64,000 nucleotides of DNA, taken from the NCBI GenBank assembly GCA_029721435.1, contig CM056582.1:38212611-38276610 (forward strand), given 5' to 3'. Shown here in pieces: positions 1 through 9,222 of the stretch. Below the pieces are notes generated by a model. It did not search any database and was not told the origin of the DNA. It saw only the letters and a program-made list of their open reading frames with translations. The first letter of the stretch is position 1, and the number at the start of each line of letters is the position of its first letter. Position numbers and translations under genes: made by a program. The DNA is from Gymnothorax reevesii (lineage: Eukaryota > Chordata > Actinopteri > Anguilliformes > Muraenidae).

Positions 1-1180
1 TCACTCCTGGAGAGACATAATCCTCCATGTTTTACATGCCTCTCTACTCTAACAAACCTGATTCAAATGACTGTATAGTCAACGGTTTGGTCACTGAGGC
101 GATCATACGAATCACATGTGTTGGAGAAGACAACATCTGAACAACATGCTGGGCCATTAAAAGGAATGGCGACATTACGAAGTGGTAAATACTTCACTGT
201 CCCATTATTTTAGAAATTTCCACAAATGAATCAAAATTGAAATGAACATTTTGAAAAAAATCAATAAAATTCATATGTTGAAATATTAAATATTATGTTG
301 CCGTTTCACAAGTCATAGATAATTTACAAATCGCTGCTTTCAGTTTTCATGTACAAACCTTCTCAGCTCCTTCTAAAGTGGGGTTGAAGTTGACGTTGAT
401 GCACGTTTGGATTCATAGGCGTCTTTCTGCACTCGCTGACTTAATGGGGAGGAGGTCAGGGATTCACATTGGAAGAGATGAGAAATGTACGCATGAAAAT
501 ATAGGAATTTGGTTGGTTGAGAAGGGAACTTTGTCCCTGGGCCAAGTGGTGTTTCATCATGAGCTCCTCTCTTCGTCACGTTAAAAATGAGCGGCATTTA
601 CCTGCAATCAGCAGTCAAGGTATTCAGTTCATTATTGCAACGACAGGTTGTGATTTTACCAAATCCACCATCAGTGGAAACTGCAGTCAGTACCGAGCCT
701 CGGTGGGTGACCTTGTGAAAGTATTATGAGAGTTAGAACATTAAACTTTACCTGCACGTCATGTGTTGAGAAAATGAAGTGAAGTATCATCAGTGTAATT
801 TTCATTTGTGTGGGCGGAGCTCGGCTCAAATGTCATCTCGCCTCTGGGCTTTGATTTCTGCTGCAGTGTCATTGCGAGAGCTGACTTGTTAATACCGTTA
901 ATGATGCTCGGGTGGAATTTTTTAAAGGAATATTTTTCCATTTTTAATCCAGACAGGGCAGATTTTTTTTCAGTACCACAGACCAGCTTACATTTACCAG
1001 TGGCTGAACTGATAATGTTATCGCGTGTTATCAGCCATTAGCTTGAAGCCTCTTAAATTTGGAGTTTAGTCAGGAATGAAAGACAAGGCGGAATGAGCTG
1101 TTACAGCAGGTAATGCCCTCTGTTGGTCAAAATGAAAAACACAAGATTAACCGAAAATTACTGCTCTGCACAGACTTTCT
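1..1180. other. Unannotated sequence
   Basis: I see no convincing exon, RNA gene or repeat end in this stretch. The open frames are short, lack splice context and show no motif I recognise. It is ordinary AT-rich vertebrate non-coding DNA. Confidence 0.4.
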
Positions 1181-1189
1181 TGCTAAATT

Positions 1190-1523
1190 TGTCATGGATT
1201 TGTCCCGCCGGATGCAACATGCTATCCGGAGGGCACTGGGACTATGGACCCAAAGGCTGGGGAAGGGACCCAAATGCACAGGCTGAGTAAAAATAGAAAA
1301 GACCTTTTATAAAAAGTAAAAAAAAAAGACAATAATAACAACAGGGGAGCAGCAGCACAAAACAGCAGGGCACCAATTCGTAATGCTGCTGCCATCACTA
1401 ATGCGCATCTAACCATTAAATAAGCAGCCCTTCACCTCCACCTCATGGAGCCACACCTGCTGACCGTTAAGGTGGAGGTGGAGAATGCAGCAGGCAGAGG
1501 GACTGCAAGGCCAAACCCTAACA
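1190..1523 (-). repeat. Possible solo LTR-like fragment
   Basis: Read on the minus strand this begins TGTTAGGGTTTGG, has a TATTTAA-like box about 100 bases in, then a T-rich leader, and ends near a CCGGCGGGACA segment. That order resembles an LTR. A similar GGTGGAGGTG / TGCAAGG.CAAACCCTAAC segment occurs near 9930-10035, which supports a dispersed family. No target duplication, primer binding site or partner LTR was found, so this is a weak call. Confidence 0.3.
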
Positions 1524-2065
1524 AAATCAAAAATAATTAATATTAACATGCTAATTGTGAACTTGCGTATCCTGCCAGCTAGCAAAGTTTGAGTTCCCAG
1601 ATCCCAAATTAAAGGGTCAGTTTGCCGATTGAAGCCTCTGGAGGGGCTTAAAGTGAGGAAACTGGTGCCTCCTCCACGGAGGCCGAGTGTCTCGAGCCCT
1701 GACTTTGGATTGCTGCGCCTCCACATGTGACGTCACTTAATGAAACAAAGGATTTCTCATTTGGCAGCTTTCGGCTCCTCCATCTTTGTGGCACTTCTTC
1801 ACTTCTTTTTTGCAAATCCTTGCAGGGAGGAGCAAAGACGGAACGAAGAGACCAAAGTGAGGGAATTACGGAGACATGTTAGCATGCTGAGAAACTCCCT
1901 GTTTGGAAGGACAGGCTCAGAGACAGACAGGAAGACTCCATTGCCGACTTTAGTGGTGTAGTGGGGATTTTATCACTGAGGAAACTCTCCGAAAAAAAAA
2001 ATCATTAAAAAAAAAAAAACGTTAGTCATCCGGATAGAGATAATGTATGAGCCATATATGATGTG
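1524..2065. other. Unannotated sequence
   Basis: Two A-runs lie near 1987-2020. No gene or element boundary could be supported here. The dispersed repeat shared with 10576 begins immediately after. Confidence 0.35.
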
Positions 2066-2249
2066 TACTTTCACTTTGTTACTTTGACACTGGGAACTTA
2101 ATAACTCGTTTCAAATTAAAATATTAATTTAATTCTTCATTTACGGATTATCTGGATTTGGCGTGTTCGAGAAGAACATCGGTGTATCTTTGTGCAGATG
2201 TGTCCGCCAGTGGACGCCGAACTGCAAATTTATGCACGCAGTTACAATA

Positions 2250-3853
2250 CAAACCCCAAAACCAGTGAAGTTGGCACGTTATGTAAATCGTAGATAAAAA
2301 CAGAATACAATGATTTTCAAATCCTTTTCAACTTATATTCAATTGAATACACTGCAAAGACAAGATGTTTAATGTTCAAACTAAGAAACTTTTTTTTTTT
2401 TGCAAATAATCATTAACTTAGAATTTAAAGGCAGCAACACATTGCAAAAAAGTTGGCACAGGGGCCTTTTTACCACTGGGTTACATCGCCTTTCCTTTTA
2501 ACGACACTCAGTAAACGTTTGGGAACTGAGGAGACCAATTTTTAAAGCTTTTCAGGTGGAACTCTTTCCCATTCTTGCTTGATGTACAGCTTAAGTTGTT
2601 CAACAGTCCGGGGTCTCTGTTGTTGTATTTTACGCTTCATAATGCGCCACACATTTTCAATGGGAGACAGGTCTGGACTACAGGCAGGCCAGTCTAGTAC
2701 CCGCACTCTTTTACTACGGAGCCATGCTGTTGTAACACGAGCAGAATGCGGCTTGGCATTGTTCTGCTGAAATAAGCAGGGACGTCCATGAAAAAGACGT
2801 TGCTTGGATGGCAACATATGTTGCTCCAAAACCTGTATGTACCTTTCAGCATTAATGGTGCCTTCACATATGTGCAAGCTGCCCATTCCTTGGGCACTAA
2901 AACACCCCCATACCATCACAGATGCTGGCTTTTGAACTTTGCGCCTATAACAGTCCGGATGGTTCTTTTCCTGTTTGGTCCGGAGGACACGACGTCCACA
3001 GTTTCCAAAAACAATTTGAAATGTGGACTCGTCAGACCACAGAACACTTTTCCACTTTGCATCAGTCCATCTAAGATGAGCTTGGGCCCAGCGAAGCCGG
3101 TGGGCTTTCTGGGTGCTGTTGATAAATGGCTTTCACTTTGCATTGTAGAGTTTTAACTTGCACTTGCAGATGTAGCGATGAACTGTAGTTACTGACAGTG
3201 GTTTTCTGAAGTGTTCCTGAGCCCATGTGGTGATGTCCTTTACACACTGATGTCGGTTTTTGATGCGGTGCCGCCTGAGGGATCGAAGGTCACAAGCATT
3301 CAATGTTGGTTTGCGGCCTTTTCGCTTACGTGCAGCTATTTCTCCAGATTCTCTGAACCTTTTGACAATATTACGGACCATAGATGATGAAATCCCTAAA
3401 TTTCTTGCAATAGCTCGTTGAGGAATGTTGTGTTTAAACTGTTTGACAATCAGTTCACGCATTTGTTCACTAAGTGGTGACCCTCGCCCCATCCTTGTTT
3501 GTGAATGACTGAGCATTTCAGGGAGGCTGCTTTTCTACCCAATTATGGCACCCACCTGTTCCCAATTAGCCTGTTCACCTATTGGATGTTCCAAAAAAGT
3601 GTTTGATGAGCATTCCTCAACTCTCTGTCTTTTTTGCCACTTGTGCCAGCTTTTTTGAAACATGTTGCAGGCATCAAATTCCAAATGAGCGAATATTTGC
3701 AAAAAATTACAAAGTTTACCTGTTTGAACATTAGGTAACTTGTCTTTGCAGTGTATTCAATTGAAAATAGGTTGAAAAGGATTTGCAAATCATTGTATTC
3801 TGTTTTTATTTATGATTTACACAACGTGCCAACTTCACTGGTTTTGAGTTTTG
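2250..3853 (-). mobile_element. Tc1/mariner-like transposon
   Basis: A 1.6-kb DNA transposon inserted at a TA dinucleotide, with TA at both 2248-2249 and 3854-3855. The inverted ends are long, over 100 bases; the outermost bases read CAAACCCCAAAACCAGTGAAG on the left and the diverged complement CTTCACTGGTTTTGAGTTTTG on the right. The related repeat at about 10770 lacks the insert, which confirms the boundaries. It encodes one transposase reading frame on the minus strand, annotated separately. Confidence 0.93.
2542..3516 (-). pseudogene. Tc1-like transposase, one internal stop
   Basis: This would be a cut-and-paste transposase of about 324 residues, the usual Tc1 length. The N-terminal third carries a helix-turn-helix region (LSEQMRELIVKQF... 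then GISSSMVRNIVKRF). Next come WSDEST, which holds the first catalytic Asp, QQNNAKPHSA, and WPACSPDLSPIENVW, which holds the last catalytic Glu. The whole frame is continuous except for one TGA at 3133-3135, a position where CGA-to-TGA decay is plausible. The second catalytic Asp, normally QQDN in this family, reads Asn here. The element is therefore expected to be unable to move itself, although its ends may still be mobilised in trans. Confidence 0.9.
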
Positions 3854-4311
3854 TATTTAATCACTAGATGACACACCAGGACCAGCTATTTAATCTTCAC
3901 AACTGCCAGTAAACTCCTGTTTCCTACGTGGGTGCGGTCGCGGAAGATTGTGCGCGTTGTTGGCTATTTGCAGAATGAATGCTGTCCAGGTTATCCATCG
4001 CATCTTGTTGTCAGAAGTGGTAGCTCAAGTACGCGGACACCGGATCGGAGCAGGGTTTGTTTTCAGCCAAAATACTCTACACAGAGGGCAGAGAGCCCCC
4101 ACTCTCCCCGTGACAAGTTACAAATCAATTAATCTAACGATAACCGTCCAAAGCAGTAAAATTGAGGTGAAAAATGATCCATAAAGCAAATATCCTGCAT
4201 AGTTCCTCAACTTTAATAGGCAGCTATTGTGAAAAAAAAAAAATCAGTGATGAGGTGATTACCTGATTTCGGGCTTCCACTGCCAGCTCTTCTTTGACGT
4301 GAGCACACAAT

Positions 4312-4489
4312 TAGTGATGGGAAGATGAAGCTTCATGAACTATTTCCTTTATTTTCTGTGCCCACAAGATGGTGCACTCTGTTCAACAAAGCCTTGTAAG
4401 TTAATTCTACAAGCCTTATTTTTTAACTATGGGCCCCTTCTTGTGGGCACAGAAAATAAGTACAATGGTTCTTGAAGCTCCCATCACTA
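4312..4489. mobile_element. 178-bp hAT-type MITE
   Basis: The ends begin TAGTGATGGGAAG and finish in the complement CTTCAAG..CCCATCACTA. The inverted repeats extend inward through a shared TTTTCTGTGCCCACAAGA segment. The element is flanked by a perfect 8-bp direct repeat, CACACAAT, at 4304-4311 and 4490-4497, which is diagnostic for hAT-type transposition. The repeat copy at about 11248 lacks it. It is too short to encode protein. Confidence 0.88.
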
Positions 4490-4783
4490 CACACAATAGC
4501 AGCATTCGCGCGCATTCATGCGTGTGTGGAAGACGTGATTACGTTGCTGCTATTTCACCTTGCAACAAGAAATACTACTTTCTGATTGGCTGATAGGTTG
4601 CTGATTAAAGCAGAGCCGTTTGGCTTCGCCTCATCAATTCATTGATTACTAATGTCTTTTATTTATCGTCTATGTTACCAATGTGTGGCGGATTCTATCA
4701 TTTCTCAGTGTGAGAAATGTCGTGTGGCGTGTTAGCGTGTGAACTTGTTGAAATACGTGTGCATGAGACTTGAGAGCCCTGCT

Positions 4784-4979
4784 AATAATACATACTGCAA
4801 TTCACAAACATTATTACTTTATTAGAAGATATACAATGGCGAAAATGAAAACAGAGGCAATGTTTTTTTTGAAAAATATTCATGAGACAAATAATTTAAA
4901 TAAAGAAAAATCTTGAAAATCTCGCCAAAAAGACTGGGGGAACGCCGTTCCCCCTCGTCCCCCAACCACTACACCCCTG
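4784..4979. repeat. hAT-like terminal fragment
   Basis: The right edge reads CCACTACACCCCTG, that is, CAGGGGTGTAGTGG on the minus strand. A palindromic GGGGGAACGCCGTTCCCCC follows inward. This is the style of hAT termini seen elsewhere in the window. The opposite end and the 8-bp target duplication were not found. It abuts acidic coding-like sequence downstream of the MIF4G gene and may have truncated that gene's 3' end. Confidence 0.4.
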
Positions 4980-5041
4980 GCCGGCTCCAACTCAATGTCC
5001 ACCTCCAGGTCAGATTCCGATTCTGCAACCAGCTGGTCCTG

Positions 5042-7208
5042 CTATGAGGATTCAGGCCCTCTCATCTCAGAGGCCTGAGAGAAAGGAGACAAAAAGGCTA
5101 AAAGTCACACATGTCCACACCTGACAGCATTTTAGCCCTGGTATTATCCAAAGCCATTTTCCTACCCTCTACATGGAAGCAGCAGATATGGCGAAAATTT
5201 TTACATGTTACAAACCATTAAAATATGTGAATATTCTTCATATTTTAAAACCATCTAGAAAAAAAAAACAAATATTAAAATGACGACAGGGACAAATTTT
5301 ATGATTTCCCCCGCAAACTGGGAAAAGAAACCTGCCAGTGAGACATAAGTGTTTAATGACCTCAGAATGGAGCTGCTCAGGAAGCTCCTCCTCAATTTCC
5401 CACTGGCTCTCCGACTCAAAGTCCTCGCGGATCTCATCCATAGTTTTGGACCTCTCCTCCTCCCTCCTGTGAACCCAATTATTCTGAAAGAGAGCAGAAA
5501 GAAGGATGGAGAGGGTGAGGAGAGATACAGTATAATATGAGGATGACCCAATAGTGAGGATTTATGAACCCTGTGAACTCAGGCTAAGAGGAGTATTACC
5601 AGTCTCAAATCAATCAGGTCCTGCAACACGAATCTGACTCTCGGTGTCAGCTTATCCTCCTCCAGGACTCTCCCAATCTGGCTGAAAAACCAGTCCAAAT
5701 GGGGCTGTAGATACAAATGGGTTTGATGAATAAATGTTTTGAGCCTGTGTTCTATTTAAGCATCAGAGATGCAGCAGGCAGTGTGACGTACTTTGTTGTT
5801 CTCAGTGTCCAGGACAGAGCCACTGGTTGATAACAGGCTGCTCAAACACTCCAGAACGTCTTCAGTCAGGTGGTCCCAGGACGCGGTGATGAACCAAAAG
5901 ATGTTCGTGTCCCTCACCACTTCATGTTTGTGTAGCTCCCCAAGGAACTTCATGGTCCCAATGGTCCGTCTTCGCTGGGCCATGACCTCAGCCTCCGGTT
6001 CCTTCAAACACTGACTGCCGCCCTCCTGGATGCACAGTGAGGAGGGTGAGTCGAGATGAGGCATCATTGTGAGAGCACAGAACAGATATTAGATCACCAA
6101 ACCACAAGTGGGTCATATCAAGTAGTGCAACTATGAATATGTTTAGTGAAAATGCTTGTTCTCAGCCGGTAAAACAATTTGTCCATTGATTTCATGATTG
6201 GAACACCAGTAGAAAAAAAAACATGCCTTTCTGACAGGTATAATTCATGCTGTTCTCAATATCCACTTTACAGCCAGCCATAACCTCCCATAGAATAATT
6301 ATACTCTAAAGTCTGTTTACCCAAGCCGACCCAAGCTTACCATTCTGGCACGGTCCTGCCGTTCCTTCTGGAGGGCAATGCCAGACCCAGTGACCTTGTA
6401 AAATTCCATCCGGCACAGATGGAGCAGGTATGGCAGGATGTTGAAGGAGAATTTATGATCACTGGAGGTGATTGACATGTGCTGTTTGGATGAAAAGAAA
6501 GGAGCAGGTTCCAGATTCCATTAAAAGCAGTATTCCCTATGGCTCAAGCTTCCTCTGAGTATCAGCTCTCTCTAGAACATAAAATCCAGGCAGGCAATAT
6601 TGTTCAAAGCAGAAAACACGAATCATTGAGTTTCCTCAGGGCCCAACTCCAATGAATTAGAGGTCTTCGTATCTTTTAACAAAAAGGGGAACTTTCTTGT
6701 AATTTCAGCAAAAGGTATCCCAATGACACTCTCTTGTGAAGAAATAAACTAAAAATATATGGGTCATAACCTATGGGCAAAAAAAATCTATTTTTCCCTT
6801 TCTTGAAAGAGAGTGTTCCTTGGTGTTTGGCCCCATGGAAACTCAAGGATTCAGATAGTCCAGACAAGTACTGGGAAACGATCTAGTGAGGACATAGACT
6901 GGCTTACTCACATCCTTAAGGTGCCGACACATCTTCGCGTAGACGCTCACGAACTTCGTCTCCTGAATGGCTCTCTCAAACATCATCTTACTGATGCCCG
7001 CGAGCTGGGCCACTGTATTTATAGACAGCAGCTTGACCTGCTTCATTAGCTGGTCAAAGTTCTGTGGCGTCAGCTTGTTCACGATGCTGCGCATTTGGCC
7101 GTACATCTTTTGGGCCTCTTCAAGGTTTTGAACCTCCTTGACCATCATGCTGGATAGTCTCCAAGGATTTTCCGCCTTGTTGAGCTCCACTGGCGTGGTT
7201 TCCCGTCT
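5042..7208 (-). CDS. eIF4G-like protein, stand-alone MIF4G domain (spliced)
   Basis: Spliced minus-strand gene. Inferred exons are 7208-6912, 6481-6341, 6025-5792, 5704-5600, 5483-5361 and a possible last exon 5074-5042 ending in TAG. Every exon is a multiple of three, every junction is phase 0 and has GT/AG borders, and the total is about 310 codons. The protein follows the eIF4G MIF4G domain in order: VELNKAENPW, VNKLTPQNFDQLMKQV, then FNILPYLLHLCRMEFYK, RRRTIGTMKFLGEL, VRFVLQDLIDLR and NNWVHRR. In eIF4G this domain is a HEAT-repeat platform that binds eIF4A during translation initiation. The eIF4E-binding motif and the C-terminal MA3/W2 domains are not visible, so this is a short paralogue. 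The first and last exons are less certain than the middle four, and expression is not shown. Confidence 0.8.
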
Positions 7209-7330
7209 CTAGACCTGTGATGATATTCCGGGATCAAATTTAGGGGCCCAGCTGGTGGCAAATGAAGCACAGATGTTTCCTCTAGTTCGGGTAACATCAA
7301 CTCATGGTCGTTGAGGGCCAAGAACTGCAT
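7145..7330 (-). CDS. Possible first exon or frameshifted start of the MIF4G gene
   Basis: An ATG at 7330-7328 in acceptable context (ACCAAACATGC) opens a 61-codon frame that runs directly into the MIF4G exon but in a different frame. The residues before the overlap (MQFLALNDHELMLPELEETS...) are not ones I recognise. Either one base has been gained or lost near 7200-7215, or this leader belongs to another transcript. A phase-0 acceptor, TCTAG, at 7209-7210 would start the MIF4G exon cleanly but has a poor pyrimidine tract. Confidence 0.35.
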   Translation of the reverse strand: MQFLALNDHELMLPELEETSVLHLPPAGPLNLIPEYHHRSRDGKPRQWSSTRRKILGDYPA

Positions 7331-7339
7331 GTTTGGTTT

Positions 7340-7850
7340 CCTCCTTTGACCTGAGAGTCAGGTGTAAAGACAATCTATTAATTTATCACCAGGGAAAAAA
7401 TAAAACCAGGTCTGGATTAGGATTTGAGCGACAGATCTGTCGATCCTTGTCCTAGTTTTTTGTTTTACCTACGCCATGTCCACAGAACATTTTAAATCAT
7501 GGATCCCCATACCTTGACCTCAAATACACACTTAGCCCTGGTCTACTTTTCTCAGAGATAATTTTCGATGCACAATTCAGTGCATCTGATTGGCAAGACA
7601 GTCCGCCGGTCTCCCAGGTAAAGGGAAGGGGGATAACCAGCCGATCTCAGACCTCGAGGTGCATGTTTGATGATGATCCCTGGTTCAAAATTTTTGGATA
7701 AGACTGCTGATTTCTGTTGCTGTCAAAATTATAACCAATGTAAGACCTGGGGAGATTTTCTTCTGTGAAAAAAATGCCACAGGAGGTGGAGCAGTTATTT
7801 TTCAATAAAAACAGACAGGTGACAATTTAATGGAAAAACCTGAAAAAAGC
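7340..7850. other. Upstream flank of the MIF4G gene, no feature
   Basis: This would be the promoter side of the minus-strand MIF4G gene. No clear TATA box, CpG cluster or upstream exon could be identified. Confidence 0.3.
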
Positions 7851-7858
7851 AATTAATC

Positions 7859-8000
7859 TTGATGCTTGGTTTAGATTCACTCTTCCCATTAGAAGGTCAG
7901 GTCAGAGAAAATCAATATGAAGTTATTCTTAGTGATAATCTTGATCCTATCATTAAACGTTTTATTCCTGAAGCAGATTATAAAGCCCTTTTTGTCTGGT
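7859..8000 (+). pseudogene. Short Tc1-like transposase fragment
   Basis: The reading frame contains LFPLEGQVRENQYEVILSD followed by NLDPIIKRFIP. This resembles the central region of fish Tc1-like transposases, between the first and second catalytic acids. About 45 codons are recognisable. No terminal repeats or catalytic motifs are present. The match is from memory of the family pattern, so confidence is low. Confidence 0.35.
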
Positions 8001-8095
8001 ATTTTGGGGCACTGAGTGGTGAATTGAGTTTGTATATATTATTCACATGCGATTGCCCTCAGTCACCAGTACGCAGTTTCACTGAACGCAAATGA

Positions 8096-9222
8096 GAGTT
8101 TGTTTTCTCGCTAACTAAGGTTGCTAAAGTAACCAACAAGGAATTTTACTGGTGTGAACTGAGCTGACTACAATTTTTTGTAATTCCTGCATTTATCAAA
8201 CTTGTCATTTTTTTAATGTGAGCAACAGCATGCAAGAGTTCATATGCATTTCACAAGTTTATGCGCAAGTTCGTATGTAGCAAATTCAGAAATGATCAAA
8301 AAATGTAAGGGTAACATAGTTTATTGCTACCTATACCTCCCCATTTAGGTTGTGTGGATTATTTATCAACATTAAATGACACATCATCAGGTTAATTAAA
8401 AGTGGAGATGATTAAGATGTCTTTACTCAACAACTTCATCCAGCCTTTGTATTTGACAACAGACGGTATTAATTAGTTCCACAAAGCTGAAGCTGATGCC
8501 ATGTTTAGCATGACATTGAGTGCAGACAGGATCACATGAAGTTGACACTGGTAGAGACATGAAGGCATCTGAGCTTCCTTCCCCTGATTTTCTTAGGCTA
8601 GCTGTCCAGTTTGGTATCTTTTGTCCCCGGTGAGCATTTGTAATGACCATCCTCCAGAATATATGATTCAGGACGATTCCCTGCTGGTGTTTTTTGCAAA
8701 AATAAATGACTTGGGCTGATAAGCCACTTATGGTCTTGTAGCTTCTGGCCAAGGTTGGATTACAAAAAACAAGGGTAAATGTAAACTACAACGTCCAGTT
8801 AGCCCAGGCCCAACACATTTAAATGAAGTTGATTGTTTCGAGTTCTCATTCTACAAGCTAGTCGAGAATAAAAGGGAAACACTTTTTCGTTGGAATTGAA
8901 TTGGTATTTGTTGTGATTCTGCTTTTGCCATGCCATGTACCATGTTTTCTGCCATGCCATATATTATGTTTCTGCCTGGCCGCGTGCCATGTTCTGATTG
9001 ACCTCTGTGTTTTTGAATTTCTGCTCTTGTTTGACTATTCTTAGGATGGTGTATTGGGCTTTTGATATTTATTTCGATTTCATGTTTTGTTATTTTCCAT
9101 GTTTTAGTTTATTCTCAGTTTAGTCCATGCCATGTTTTGAGTTCCCATGCATTGCACTTCGTCCCCCCCGTCTTGTCATGAGTCTTTGCTCACAGTTCCC
9201 TGTATAGCGTGCCACTCCTTCG
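8096..9222. other. No supported gene; CCATG-rich low-complexity tract
   Basis: A 109-codon minus-strand frame at 8423-8752 has no motif I recognise. Between about 8930 and 9150 the sequence is rich in variants of TGCCATGTT, a low-complexity tract that may belong to an old retroelement. Confidence 0.35.

Larger units (their letters stand above)
2066..4781. repeat. Dispersed repeat copy 1, interrupted by two later insertions
   Basis: After removing 2250-3853 and 4312-4489, this block aligns along its length with 10576-11534, from TACTTTCAC to ACTTGAGAGCCCTG. Its right end ACTTGAGAGCCCTG is the terminal repeat of the hAT-like element at 9223-11534. No matching left terminus CAGGGCTCTCAAGT was found near 2000, so this copy is left-truncated. 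No transposase is encoded. The second copy acts as an empty-site control for both insertions. Confidence 0.75.

Noticed and set aside
8423..8752. 109-codon minus-strand ORF as a gene or an upstream exon of the MIF4G gene
   Set aside because: No similarity to eIF4G or other families is visible, and there are no supporting splice sites in phase 0.
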